A stretch of 64,000 bases of DNA from Fratercula arctica (GCA_947846985.1 CANTUZ010000008.1:29717352-29781351); one strand, 5' to 3'; counted from the first letter of the stretch, positions 1 to 12,200 are shown. The notes: a model not told the origin generated them from the letters alone. Program-made: numbers and translations.

Positions 1-3000
1 CAAGGAGCACCCTTTTTTTGCTTTGGCTACATCAGAGCTTACAGTCTGCATCATGAGTAAGGTTGAGACTAAATGTGTTAAGGTTTGACTAATTGTCAAA
101 GGCATGGAGGTTTGCTTTCTATGTGCTAAATAACTGCATTGGCAATTAGGGAAGTGTTTGGCACTTGCTAGGCCAAAATAAAAATCAAAAAAAGTCCAAA
201 AAATCCAAGTGCTAAAACCTTCCAAAAAATTTCCCTTTTTTTGTGTATATCAGCAGACTCCGAATAGCTTCTGCACTCAGTCATATCACCGTTTCTTACA
301 AGATTTCCTGCCTTCTGTCAGCTTGCTTCCTCACACTAGATGTTCCATCAGTAGCCTCACCACAGAAATATTCTTCAATGAAAACGAGCCATAGTCCATT
401 ATATCCTTGTGTTACCAGCATTCATCCCAGCTCGGCATGTATCAGATTCCAGCAATAAACCTAGCTTTTAATTTTTTTGTGGGGAAAAAAACCCCAAAAA
501 ACGCAAACCCCAAACCAAAACCCAAATAAAATATTCTTAATATTAAATGTAGAAGTGACAGGTAGAGACATTTAAAATTAAACGTGAGCATTGGGCCCTG
601 CAAGGCAGCAGAACTGAAGTCTTCCACTCCTCCCTATGGTAATCTTTTGTTGAGCTTGTGAATAGGTAGTATTGAGTTCAGTTTAATGTTCATCCCTGTA
701 GTATCTCTGTGCTTATATGCAGGCTACTGCAGGCAGGTTCTCATGGCTTCTGCTTAAATTTGGAGTTGTGTTGGATGATAGCTACGTTTTAAGTTGGAGT
801 TTTTATTTAGGACTGGAGGACTTTATTTTACTGCTGACTACCGCAAAGGTAAGAGCTGTTTTAGAGTCAAATAACTTTCAGGTAATTTCAGTGCTAATCT
901 TTGTCACTGGACTGTACTTAACACTGGACTGTATTTAGGGTATGTACTCAGGAATGAAGGGATTGTTTACTGTTAGGATCTAGAAGGCTCATAGGTCTAC
1001 AGTGGAATTAGCAGTTTAGTGTTTTGATCTTTTCTTGGGACAAGCGTATTGTGAAACCTTAGGTTAAGGTTGAGGTCAGGGATAGAAGTGGTCAAAGAGG
1101 CTGTTTTACTATTTCAAAGAGTAATGAAGATTCATATAGAATAAGGGCTCCTGTCCAGAGTGTTATATTCCTCATGGTACGCTTTGATTCTTCTCTTTAG
1201 ATTTATTAAGGCCTCCATCTCTAGGAATAGCAGTTGTGATCCAGATTTAGTCATAGTATCTGGTTCTGGTGCTTGTATGTGTTGTCTGTCATATTAATAC
1301 TGGGAGTAGGGAACTGTTAAAAAGGTCAGAGTTCAAGATTAGGAGGGATTTAAGTGCTTGGTTTGTTTGTATGTTCCCTGGGGTTGTAGACCTGTGATGA
1401 ACACTGGTTTCTGCTGCTTTTTTTTTGCTTATGTTAGTTTTGGTGCAGTTGATGTCACTGAGCTCTGTCTGATGTGAGGTTTGGGGATGTTATATCTGAA
1501 GCTCTGCCTCTGTTCTTTCCATACCCTGCAGTGGTGGACAGTGGGTTCAAGGTTCTGAAAGGGTGTTTCACGTCATCTCCACACACATGGCATTTACCTG
1601 CCATAGATCTGCCACAGAGGGATGTGGGCCACTGTTTTTAAAGTCTATATTCTTGTCCACAAATCACAATGTGCTCTCCTATTTCAGGGTCTTTTTTGTT
1701 TGAATATAAAAATCACTTTTAGAATTGACCTTTCATTATGATGGGAAATTACCTTAAACATTTGCAGACATTAAGCAACAGTATTTTGTTTGATAATACA
1801 GAAGTGAAATAAGTTTCCTTGTAAGTATTGTACCTTTACTCTTGATTTCCTTTCTCCTCCCTTGAGTCGTTATTTCCTGCATAATGTTTTCTTTAATAAT
1901 ATGTCATGGAACATTGAGTAAGGACAAAATGGTGAGTTAGGAGGGTAATAAAATTATGGAGAGAATCTCATTTGGTCCAACTTGATAGATGCAGTATTGT
2001 TTGGAAAGAACAAACCTTTACAACATCCAATAAAACTTTTTTTTTTTTTAATTTTACGTACGGTACATAGCTCTCTTGGTTATCTGCTTTTTTTACTTTA
2101 CAGTGATGCAAACCAAAAACTTTTCACTTCAATTTTTTGCTTGTGTTCCTTTAAAATAGCCTTTAATAGTAGCAGCCCTCAAAGTACAAGAATTACAATT
2201 CTAACTTGAATTATTTCATACCAGTGGCCATATTTCATACCTGAGACCGCATCAAGAAAATGAGATTCTGAGATTACCTGTCACTTTAGTCTTCAATTTT
2301 TCATGAACTTCAAGGGAACAAAAATTGTCAAAAGAACTCACTGAGCAGGGAAAAGAAGTTATTTTTTTTAAGTTGTAAAAGTCTTCCCATTTGATTTTAC
2401 AGACTTTAATTTTCCACTGAAGTTGGACCCACAACTTGGGTTGATGATGATCAGACCTGGGGTTTAGCAGGTGATGTGTTATGCAGGAAAAAAGCAGAAC
2501 CAGTAGGGTGCCTCAGTACAATAATGTGCAGGATCTGATTTAAGTGTTTAAATCCTAAAAATACCACTTGCAGACTACAGACATTACTGGAAGGAGTTAG
2601 ATGTCCGTATGTTGGTGTAAGAAATGCAATAACCGTTAGGAGTGTTGCTGTCTTTCTCCGTCTCAATTTAGGTGCTCACTAGACAAAGTGGATGCACAGC
2701 ATCTCCCTCATTCTCAGCCCTTCCTTATGTCCCTTTGAAGGGAATGAATAGCCAAGTCTTGCACTTGCTTGCACCGAAGAACAAAGTACTGGTAAGGCCA
2801 TAGGATAGGCCTCTTCCTGAGCTCTTGGCTAGGCTATTCTGCCCAAAGGCATGGAAGTGGATATGCTTCCCTCACCAGGTTTCCAGCCTCTCTGTTCATC
2901 TTGTGGATCTGTGCCTGTTGTGCAGATTCCAACACCCAGAAGTGCTCTTTAACACTGTGACATGTGTGAGTGCTTGTGTTTCTTCATTGAGGCATCACAT

Positions 3001-4286
3001 TTTAAATTGCTCCATTCGCTCCTTTGATTTTGAACATAACTGTGATTCAGCAAGCCATGCAGAAATGCGTGTTTAGATTGCAATGGATTTTAGGACCTAA
3101 AGCTGTGGGACCCTGTGCTAGGTGAAGTGGTGCAGGGAACACCTGGCTGTTTCAGATGCAGAAGCAATTGAGAGCTTTCTGCCTTGCTATAAAATAAAAC
3201 CTGTGATTCTGACAGGACTTTTGCACTCTAAAACTTTGCTTTGGCAAAATATGTAATAGTTTCAGTAAAGATAAAATGGATGAAATGGGACAGCAGTTAC
3301 ATGCTTCTAGTCTATTACAGAGAGTGAGTATTTCGTAATACAGAAGGAAAAATAAGTCTGCAAAGACAATCCAGTTGTAGTGGCTTAGTAGAGGCTGATT
3401 TCAGCAGTCAAGATGTTCGGAAATGTTGTGTTATACTTCTAGGGTTAGCTGAGGGACTGCTGAAAAGATCTTACTCCAAAGCAAACAAGGACCAATGTGC
3501 AACTCACTTAAGTAGCAACTAGAAAGCAATAATTCCTGTCTGGCATGCATGGTTAAATCATAGACCAGTTCATGACTGCCTTCTTCCAACTGCAGAAGAG
3601 TACAAAACTTACCTATTAATTTTCTTTTTTTTCCCCTCCTGAAAATGAAATCAGGAAATCAGTTTCCAATCATCTGTGTATGGACATAGACAGGCACTCA
3701 GCTATTGGGGAGAACTCCTCTGAAACTTATATGCAAATTGGCAAAGGCCTTGTACTGTGGGCAAAGCACTGGTGTCACTGTTCAGGCTTCCCTTGCTTCA
3801 GCTGAGTTGGTATTCTTGAGATAATATTGTTGCTTACTGTAGAATGACCACACTATTGTAGATGACTGCACTGATGCTGCTCGAAGGGATTTGATTAGTA
3901 ACTGATGAGTTACTGTAACTTACATCTACGGCCCTCTTGCATTAATGGGTAGAACAGTTCGCATTGCTTAAGGTTTATCTTTCTGCACATCCCAATGTGC
4001 TGGCTAGTTTGGGTAAAATATGTGTTAGTTTTAAAAAAGGATTTGTTTTAGCGGGGAGAATTCTATGTGTGATCAAGAATGGGGCTAACGACAAGATTTA
4101 GGTAATTGCCTAAGCTCTCATGGCAGTGAAGATACAAGCCCTGTAAAAACTGGTAAGGGCATCTATCAGCACCCCCATGTGTTGACCAGAGCAGTAAGGG
4201 GATGAGGGTTTTTTTTTTTTTGCCAGGAGAGAGCAGTGAAGTAAATCAAGAGTAAATTAACTAATTACTTTCTTTTTAACTTCCAG
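1..4286. other. Non-coding flank or 5' intron of SPATS2L
   Basis: No coding exon, RNA gene or clear interspersed repeat is recognised here. The short open frames are isolated, lack paired splice signals and do not resemble a family I know. The sequence is AT-rich with several short T runs. No CpG-rich promoter is visible, so the SPATS2L promoter and first exon are probably upstream of the window. Whether this stretch is intronic or upstream of an alternative first exon cannot be settled from sequence alone. Confidence 0.6.
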
Positions 4287-4356
4287 CTGGTTTTGTGGGA
4301 GATACAGTCCATTGGAGAAGATAGAAAATAAGAGCAGAAACTGGAGTCGCTCCCTG
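4287..4356 (+). other. Candidate 5' UTR exon of SPATS2L (70 bp)
   Basis: Seen: the upstream sequence has a branch-point-like TTAACTAAT, a pyrimidine tract and a TTCCAG acceptor ending at 4286. The 70-bp body is followed at 4357 by a strong donor, CTG|GTAAGA. The body contains no ATG, as suits a leader exon placed before the AUG-bearing exon at 24635. Inferred: it is spliced to that exon as untranslated leader. I have no transcript evidence. It could also be a chance pair of strong splice sites. Confidence 0.4.
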
Positions 4357-4531
4357 GTAAGATACCTTTTATACCTCTCTTTGCTAATCATTGTGACTGG
4401 CATGTGACTGGGTAAGTTCAGAAACTTGTAAGTCGTGCTTTCAGCCTATACTTTACAACGGAGTTCAGTGGTTTCTTGAGCTATCCTGCTAAAGCTGATC
4501 ACAGAGCCACATGCCAGAGTGATCACTGGAC

Positions 4532-4550
4532 GGGGGGGGGGGGGGGGGGG
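4532..4550. repeat. Poly-G homopolymer, 19 G
   Basis: Nineteen uninterrupted G residues, with C at 4531 and CGG following. Long G runs can form G-quadruplex structures and are frequent sequencing or assembly error points, so the length may not be exact. It lies about 175 bp downstream of the candidate 5' UTR exon. Confidence 0.95.
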
Positions 4551-5439
4551 CGGAGAAGACCAATGCAACAATTAGTAAAATGGTGCTTTCTAAATTCCTT
4601 ACTATGTAGCTTTGACTTCTTACAAAGATAGAGATTAGTGGGTAAGTGTGCCCACTTTCACGTTGCACGTATGCAATGGATAACAAATTGGAAGATATGT
4701 TATTTATAGGTCTATTGGCGTGGGAACAAGAAGCCAGGAACTTCAGGGACTTCTTTCACCAGGGCAGTGCAGCCTATTTGAACATCTCGGAAGCTGCTTT
4801 CATTCCTGTTTTGTCTACAGGGTCTACCTTCCGTCTCTCCAGATAAATTTATTTCCTTTTTCTTCTTTCTCTGTGTCATTAAGTTGCTCAGCTCATACTA
4901 TGAGCTGTTTCTCAAGCTGTTTTCAATCCTGCTGTTTCTCTTCGTCCTTTTTTCTAATTGTTTGAACTGCTGTGAAGGTGTATCAAGGTTTGCAATTGAA
5001 AGTTCTGCTGAACTGGTATTCTGAAATCATCTCACACTAAGTATAGCTCAAGGTGATGTTCAGCGAATGGTGGGAAAGGGCAGCTTCATATTTAAAAAAA
5101 AAAAAAAGAATAATAATTAGGTGAACCTATAGACTACAGAACTGAGAAATGGGGCCTCTGCAATTGCCTCTGTTCAGAGGTGGTCTGAACCCAATGTTTT
5201 TTGTCACTTGTTCTGAAGAAAATATTTGTTTAAACATACCAAGTAATTCCTTCTGCTGTTGTGTCTGAAAGTAGGCAATTTCTCTCTGTCCGGCATGTTA
5301 TGAAAGCATAAGCTAAATCAGTTCCAAGCCTGAGTAACAAGTGGGCTAATGACCTCATCATTCTGTGTAATTCTAATGGGGATGACCATTTTTTTCAAAT
5401 GTCTTTAAGTTTTTCCAGTTTACTTGCAGCTTAGGACAT

Positions 5440-5620
5440 CTGGATTTTGTTCCCTAGAAATAACTTCCTGAGAAATCTTCAGTGAATCACTTAATGCCTC
5501 AGTTTTATATCTGTAAAATGAAATAACAATACTCCTGCACTTGAGCATGGTTGTCAGGATGATAAATAGATTATGTATTGAGGTTTGTGAAATGCTCAGA
5601 CATTACAATAAATAGGCAGA
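5440..5620 (+). repeat. MIR (CORE-SINE) relic
   Basis: The order of recognisable blocks matches the MIR SINE: a segment like 'gtgaatcacttaatgcctcag', then 'ctgtaaaatg', an AT-rich spacer, 'gttgtcaggatgataaat', a diverged 'gtgaaatgctcagacatta' and 'aataaatag'. The copy is strongly diverged, as expected for an amniote-era element. Identification is from memory of the consensus, without a repeat search. Confidence 0.65.
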
Positions 5621-6394
5621 AGAAGGAGGACTCATTTGCACGTTATTTTCTGCATGAGTGCAGTTACACTGTTTCTTAAGGATTTCCTTTTTTGCTTGGA
5701 ACTTGTTTTTACACAGAGTTGCTACATGGCAAAATTCCAAAGCTTTTGCTGGTGGAAGCTTTACAGGGAGTGTCTGAATAGAATCAATCTGTTAGTTAAT
5801 AGTTTAGTGTGCTAAACTCCGTAGCGGTAAGCTGTGTGACTTTCTCAAAGGAAAGAAGAAAAGATACGGATGCCCAAAGTGGTTCTTGCACATCTGCTGA
5901 TACCAAGTGTGGCCAAGTACGTGATGAAATATTACTTGTCTGGCTATGAGCTCTATTTACTACAGCTGAGTGAATCATTGGGTCAGTTCCTGACCAGACC
6001 TTGAGCTGTCAGAAACAGATGGCCTGCCTAGAGAGCAAGATACCTTGGAAGCATCTCCACCCTTGTCAGCAGTGTTGCACGGCACAGGGATTTCTCAGAA
6101 ATGCAGTGCTGGCATTCAGTGATTTCAGTGAAAAGATGGTAGTTTTTCAACTGTACTTGGTCTTCCACATCAAAATAATGTCTTGTGGCTCTGAAAATGA
6201 GGAAATTGTTGCTGGCCTGTTAGTGCAGGTCCAGATTTGTGAATCAGATCAGGTACTTGGAGAGGCAGTAATGGGGAGGGCAGTAAAGCCCTTGCACTTG
6301 TAAAGGGCTGGTTTTCCAGCTCTGAGAAACCTTCAGGTCGCTATTAAAAGATGACTGGTGTGTGTAAATGTTCTGCCTGGAAATGAGGCCACAA

Positions 6395-6560
6395 TTTTTA
6401 ATTGGCTCTGAAAATCTTTTCCTGTAGTCTTTCTCCACCTCTCTATCTGTCAGTAAAATGATAATAATAAATGCTTCCCCAGACTGTAGAATTGTGCTAA
6501 GGATTATGCTCAGCTCAGATATTTGTATGTAAAGTGCCATACAAATATGTACATAAATAA
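6395..6560 (+). repeat. Probable MIR-like SINE relic
   Basis: Contains 'ctgtcagtaaaatgataataataa', then 'ttgtgctaaggattatg' and 'gtaaagtgccatacaaat', in the order and spacing of the MIR 3' half. It is more diverged than the copy at 5440-5620. A perfect 11-bp inverted repeat (6519-6529 and 6538-6548) lies in its 3' part. Confidence 0.45.
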
Positions 6561-6649
6561 TAGACTATTGTATACACTGGATATTGGGGCAAGTTCTACA
6601 TTAGAATCTAAGAGTAGTATAGTACACCAATCTGGAATGGGTTTTCTGT

Positions 6650-7235
6650 GTGACTCGCAGTGGTGGGTTTACCCTGGCCAGCAGCCAAGCATCCACACAG
6701 CTGCTCACTCACTCCCCTCACCAGCTCCTCACAGTGGGACAAGGGGAGAAAACAGGAAGAACAAAATCAAGACAACTCTTGAGTCAAGATAAAACAGGTT
6801 TAATAGGTGAAGAAAAGGCAGGGGCGGGAGGGAAAAACAAATGAAGCAAAGGAGGTGGCTCACCACCTCACACAGGTAGATCAGTGCCCAGCCAATCTCC
6901 AAACAACAGCCACCTTGGAAACAAAAAACCTCCATATTTTTCTTCCTCTACCCCAGTTTTATTTCTAAGCTTAAGGATATGTGGTATGGAATATCCCTTT
7001 GGCCAGTTTGGGTCTGCTGTCCCAGCTGTGTCCCCTCCCAGCCTCTTGTCCACCCTCAGCCCGCTGGCTGTGGGGGTGTAGTGGGAAACAGAGAAGGCCT
7101 TGACACCGTGGAAGCGCAGCTCAGCAATAGCCAAAACACCCGTGTGTTATCAGCACTGTTACAGCCACAGATTCAAAACATGGCACCATGTGGGCTACTG
7201 TGAAGAAAGTTAATTCCATCCTAGCCAGACTCAAT
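6650..7235 (-). mobile_element. Solo LTR of an avian endogenous retrovirus (older copy)
   Basis: The minus strand reads as an LTR of the abundant avian family that begins near 'ggatggaattaactttc' and carries a block corresponding to + strand 'tatggaatatccctttgg' at about 6985-7003. On the + strand the left part shows the family blocks 'cagctgctcactcactcccc' and 'caggtttaataggtgaag'. The TATA region is decayed. Both termini are degraded (an insertion appears near 'tgactcgcagtggtgggttt'), and I could not define a target-site duplication. No gag, pol or env sequence adjoins it, so it is a solo LTR. Boundaries are good to about 15 bp. It is antisense to SPATS2L. Confidence 0.8.
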
Positions 7236-8391
7236 ATGCTTACTTTTTTAATGTAGTACTAAAAAAAGAATTATTAGAAGAACAAAATCCTATTGTGAGA
7301 TATTAAGAGCACAGTTTTCTTGATTAAAAATGTTTTCTTGCATGTGCAGATGTGATGTTTTCATTAGTATCATGAGCATTTCTGAAACAGTTCAAAAAGA
7401 CCCTAAGTATGTGCTGAAGTTAATTTTTCTCTGAAAAATGTCTCAAAACATTTGTTTAAGTTTGATGGAATTCAGTAGCACTTAAGTGGTTTTCTGAATA
7501 GGAGCTGTGTGTTCAAGCTGACTCTGTCCTGCAAGAACAAGTCTGAATAAAGGTCTGATGTTCACACTAGGCAAATTATCTCAGAAGTGGATAGTTCTGT
7601 AATTACCTATAGATGCATCTTGTTACTGTCTGTATAAATACATAATTTTATGCCTTAAAATAATGCAGTCTACAAGTTTTCTGAGATGGAATTGTCTGCG
7701 TTTGTCATGAGACTAGATAGATAAAATGGTTTCAAAATTAAAACATTAAGAATTAGAATTATGTGATTATCCTAGGAAATTGAAAAATAAAAGGAAAACA
7801 AAAAGATCTGAAGTAGGAATGAAATCTTAGTTCACTTCTGAAAAAAAATGTAGTGAATCACTTTACTGTCAGTATTCTGTTCTTCCCTGCAACGCTTTAT
7901 TTTTGATCATGTATGCTGCTGTCAATGAAAAATAACCGGCAGCTGTGTGATGCAAAGAGCTCAAGAAATAATTCAGATTAGATTTCACTGATCATTTTGA
8001 TCAATATCAAAGTCTGAAACTGAAAACAGGTTGAGCTTTCACAGAATTTTGTGAGGAAATCATCGAAGTTAAAGGAGACTCTTGAGATCCTGAAGAGTTT
8101 ATTTTTAGGATGTTTGGACTGCTCTCCTGTTACTGCTGGCCCTTCTTTATTCCACTTTTGTTAATATTAAGATGGGTAAGCATTTGTTCCTGGTGGTGAA
8201 AAGCACCACAAAGGCTTTGGTGAATGTATAGCAGTGTGATGGGTCTGAATGTAAGAGTTTGAGGTGGCCATCTTCAAATATCTTGCTGGATTTGTCAGTC
8301 AATGCTATCCAGTTCCAGGAGAGATGTGACATTATGGGATTTAGTTGGTCATGTGGTAAGCACAGTGAAACTGAAACTTCATTGTCTTCAT
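7236..8391. other. Non-coding stretch between LTRs
   Basis: AT-rich intronic sequence. I see no exon-like segment with convincing splice sites, no RNA gene and no recognisable repeat. Confidence 0.6.
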
Positions 8392-8925
8392 TGTTATGGT
8401 TTGGGCCGGACTGGCCACTGAATGAATGACAGGTGCTCTCTTTGACCTCTCTCCCTTCAGAGCAGGGAGAGCACCTCCCTTCAGAGGAGAGAGAATGAAA
8501 GGAAGAGAGAACTTACGGGTGGAAAAAGAAATGAAACTAATGAAATATTAATAATAAAATAATAAAAAGAAAATATAATCTTAATAAGAAAATATACAAT
8601 CTATACAACCCATATCAAGCTCCCAGAATGACAATCACATGACCATCAGGCACTGGGAAAATCTCAAACTGGACTCTGTGACAGATGGGAACTGGATTCT
8701 GGGTCTGGGTCAAAGGCAGACAAACAGACAGAGCCCTCCTCAGATGCCAGCCAATGAAGAAAGAGACCGAGCCCTTTGATCCCCCAGCTTTTATACTGCA
8801 CATGATGCAGATGGGGTGGAATACCCTGCTGGTCAGTTTTGGGTCACCCGTCCTGTCCGCTCCTCCTCACAGGTGCGACCCCTCTATGCTTTTCCACTTC
8901 TGACCCTCTAACTTGGTACATAACA
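8392..8925 (-). mobile_element. Solo LTR of an avian endogenous retrovirus (middle copy, 534 bp)
   Basis: On the + strand the element begins TGTTATGGTTTGG and ends GGTACATAACA, giving TG...CA termini. Read on the minus strand it carries a TATA box, GTATAAAAGCTGGGGG (+ strand about 8782-8797), and a U3-like block shared with the LTR at 6650-7235 (compare 'ggtggaataccctgctggtcagttttgggt'-like order upstream of the TATA). The inner 3' half (about 8520-8610) is very AT-rich. The motif 'ctcccttcagag' occurs twice near 8450-8485. No target-site duplication was found: the left flank is CTTCAT, and the right flank after removing the younger insertion is AAGTTAG. It is a solo LTR antisense to SPATS2L. 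Confidence 0.75.
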
Positions 8926-8928
8926 AAG

Positions 8929-9264
8929 TGTCGTGGTTTGGCCTCAGATGGCAACAAAGAACCACGTGTCGCTCGCCCAGCACTTCCCGGTACGGGAAGG
9001 ATCAAAAGAAAAAGGCAAAACTCTTGGGTTGAGACAAAGGCAGTTTAACAGAACAGCAAAGGGAACAAGAAAACAACAACAATAACACCGACAGAGAAAT
9101 ATACAGACGCGAATACGGAACCGCCGCTCCCCGCCGGTCTGGCCCTGGGACGCACCAGCCCGCTCCGAACCCGACTGCTCGCCCCCTCCCTCCTTTTAAT
9201 CTCAGGGTGGGCGTGGCTCACATGGCATGGAATACTTAACCCTGTCCCTGCCGGAACCAGGACA
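8929..9264 (-). mobile_element. Young solo LTR, 336 bp, with intact 5-bp TSD (ERVL-like)
   Basis: The element begins TGTCGTGGTTTGG and ends AACCAGGACA on the + strand. It is bounded by a perfect 5-bp direct repeat, CAAAG at 8924-8928 and 9265-9269. A 5-bp duplication suits the ERVL class. Many CpGs survive (about 9108-9185, 'cgcgaatacggaaccgccgc'), so it is young compared with its neighbours. A TATA-like minus-strand motif, ATTAAAAGG, lies at about 9192-9200. No internal retroviral genes adjoin it, so recombination has left a solo LTR. It is antisense to SPATS2L. It sits 3 bp beyond the end of the older LTR, and its TSD includes that element's terminal CA. Confidence 0.88.
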
Positions 9265-12200
9265 CAAAGTTAGCTGACCTTGGTTGTTATAGCAGTAAGT
9301 ATAAGCAGGAGCTTCTCTGCATACCATTCCTTGGAATTCACTGTAGACATCGAATCTTATCCGCTAGAAGTGGACACTGTCTGAAAAATATGCTGTTAAT
9401 TTCAGAGAGTTAGAAGAGGCTTAACTGAGAAGTAAAATTACTGAAAATAAAATTTATTCTGTTTTACCTCAAACCAGGATACTTCATAAAAGATGTTATG
9501 CAATTTCTCATGGCTTTTCAATACTGAAACACTGATTTGAATGAAGGTTTCCTTGAATTGATGGGGAAGAGTGAACACATTCAGAAAAAAGCAACCTACA
9601 GTGAAGGCAGGACAGAATTGCCCTCCTCCAGTATGTTCTGAAATGGTTCTCACTGTACAGGTTTGTGATCAGAGCAAGTAGTTTTTCTTTGACTAGTGAT
9701 AGCTTGCATTTTTGTTCTCTCTATGCAGCATGCACTTGGAGTAGGTTGGAAGAATTGTGGATATCTTTATCCTCAGCAGCAGAGGAACAAACACCTTCTC
9801 TGAGGGCAGTAGGATGGAGTGTGTCTTCTGCTAGAATGGAGGACCAAGGCAGTGGTTTGTGCCCTGTCCAAAAGCAGGGTGTATGCGGGGATAAAGTGGT
9901 GAAAGAGTTCTTGTATTTTTCCTCCAACTGCACAGTTCAGGCAGTTTAAAAAGAGCCAGAGTATTCCCTGTTTGTTGTGCTCTGATTGTGAGCAAGGTGG
10001 CTAGACTGTCTGGTCTCCGTTAATGAGCAGAACCCCTGGAAAAATAATGGTGGATAAAGTTTGGGTCTTAGAACAACTCTACCTGTGTCAACTCTGCATA
10101 TTTAAGGAAGACAGCCAGTGAAGCTGAATCTCATGCTGTGTAAATTGCTTTTCATACATGGATTATTTTTTTTATTTTTTTTCTCATTGTTGGAGAGGAA
10201 AGTCCAAATATTGAGCAACCATAGAGCCAGCTTTCTTCAGCCAAAATCCTTGGTTCTACAGATACCAGTGATAGAGCTCTGTTAACCACAGAATCTAGTC
10301 ACAGCTCGCATCTGCTGCCTGCAGAGCCAGCTCTGCGTGTTTTGGTATGTGGCTGAATCAGAGATGTGAATTTGTGGCAGTCCTGACTGCATGGTTTTGT
10401 CTACGGTAAGAAATCTGTGTAAATGACTGCCAGAACTGCTCTTTGTGAATGAAGATGATAACTTTATGCATGCCTGCATGAAAATGTAGTCAGACATGTA
10501 AAAATAGACTAGCTGTTCAGGAATTACCTTTGCCTTTACTTGGGGTGGCTCTAGAAGAGTGAAGGAAAGGCATGACTGATACAGGGCCCTGCTTGACAAT
10601 GAACACTGTGGTCAACTCTTCTGTGACTGCACAAGTCACAGTAACTTCCTGCTTTGATAAGTTCAACTTCCCTTATCCCAAGTTTTGCTGTGATATGGGC
10701 TCTCTGGGGAAGGCTCACAGGGAATTTTATTAGTTTTTTGAAGAAGCTTTGTTCAGCAGATGTTTGAGAAATGTTTCTGTTATGATGAAGTAACTCCATC
10801 CACCCCAAGAAAACCCCTGTTTGATTGGAAAATTCCTAGCCAGCCCAGTTTATTTTCTGCCAGTTCTTACTGCTTACAAGATGGCTACAGCAAGTTGAGA
10901 TACTGAGAATTTGGCTTGCTTAGTGCAGTAACTCTGTCAACTGGCACCGTTTCTTTGATAGTGCCCACATGCAATATATAGGAGCTTGTAAGTGCTGTTG
11001 TAATGTTGCTAATTAACAGCAGTGGGAAGAGAGATTTAGCAATTCAGGCAGTTTTGAAGTTCTCATACAGAACGTGCTTTTCTGTGTGCTTACCTGAAAT
11101 GCGCTGATATCCGTGTTTGCCCAAGAAAAGTGTGTATGGTGTCCTTTAGCACACTGACAGTTTCAACATGTTAGTTACCTGTTGAAATGCTGGAGGGCAT
11201 TGCTGGTAACTGCAAATGAGAGCTTAATTTGATGCTTTTGAACACTAAATTCTGTGGAGCAAATAATATGTTACTTTATCCTGCAAAGCTATGTTAAGTA
11301 TTCCTTTGCAGAAATTCTGGACCGATGCAAAGTAAAGTTCTGTCTAATGTGCCACAGATTTTATCAATTCAGGGATTCTAGCCATCCAGTGAATGGGCAA
11401 AAACAGATGAGCTGAGAGATGCAGTACAGTGTAACTGATCTTTCCTGTTTTTTGAGAAAAGTACCCTCAAAATAAAACATTTATGTTCTTTAAGATGTTC
11501 TTCAACAGACGAACAGAATACCTTCTTTTTATTCTGTTAATAGGATTACTCCATTTGCTGTGCAAATGCTGTGTTCATTTCCATGGCTTAGTCAAATAGC
11601 TGGCTTTATCAGGATTGTCCTTGCCAAGTTAAGAAATCTGTATTTTTTTTTTTAAAAAGCCCCTTATATGCCTGGCTAAACAAGGGCCTCAGTTCATGCA
11701 CGTCAGGCAACACTTCTTGTGCTACTGACCTTCAGAAGCAGAAAAGTTTTCTGGCATTGTCTCCTAACTATTGTGGTGGGGGTGAGAGGGGAGACTGGTT
11801 AAGGTGCCTTTGCATATTTTTAGCAGTACACAGTCTGCATTGATTGACTGTACTTTTACAAGTAATTTTGATGTGCCTGTTTAGTCTGGGCTTCAGCTGA
11901 AAAGAATAATTGGTTTCTTGTGTTTTTTTCCTCTAAAGAAGTACAGTTCAAAGTCCAGTAAATACTGTAATAACCACTTATTTTAATGTGTAATAGCAAT
12001 TAGGTTGAAGGACTGCATGAACAATAAGTAATTATATGTTAACTTATTTAATGCTGCTTGTTGTTGTTTCCAGGAATACCTTTTGTTAACATAGGAAATC
12101 AACATTTTCCTTGGGGGGAGGAGAGGAAGGCTAGCATTTGTTGTAAATCTGGGAATACCAAAACAGCAGTGGTGTTGCTTCCAGTGTAGCGTGTGACTCT

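Noticed and set aside
6729..7134. Minus-strand open frames in the 6.7-7.1 kb region as possible retroviral genes
   Set aside because: They fall wholly within the LTR. There is no gag, protease, polymerase or envelope signature.
8615..9048. Open frames in the 8.6-9.05 kb region
   Set aside because: Contained in or spanning the two LTRs, with no protein family resemblance.
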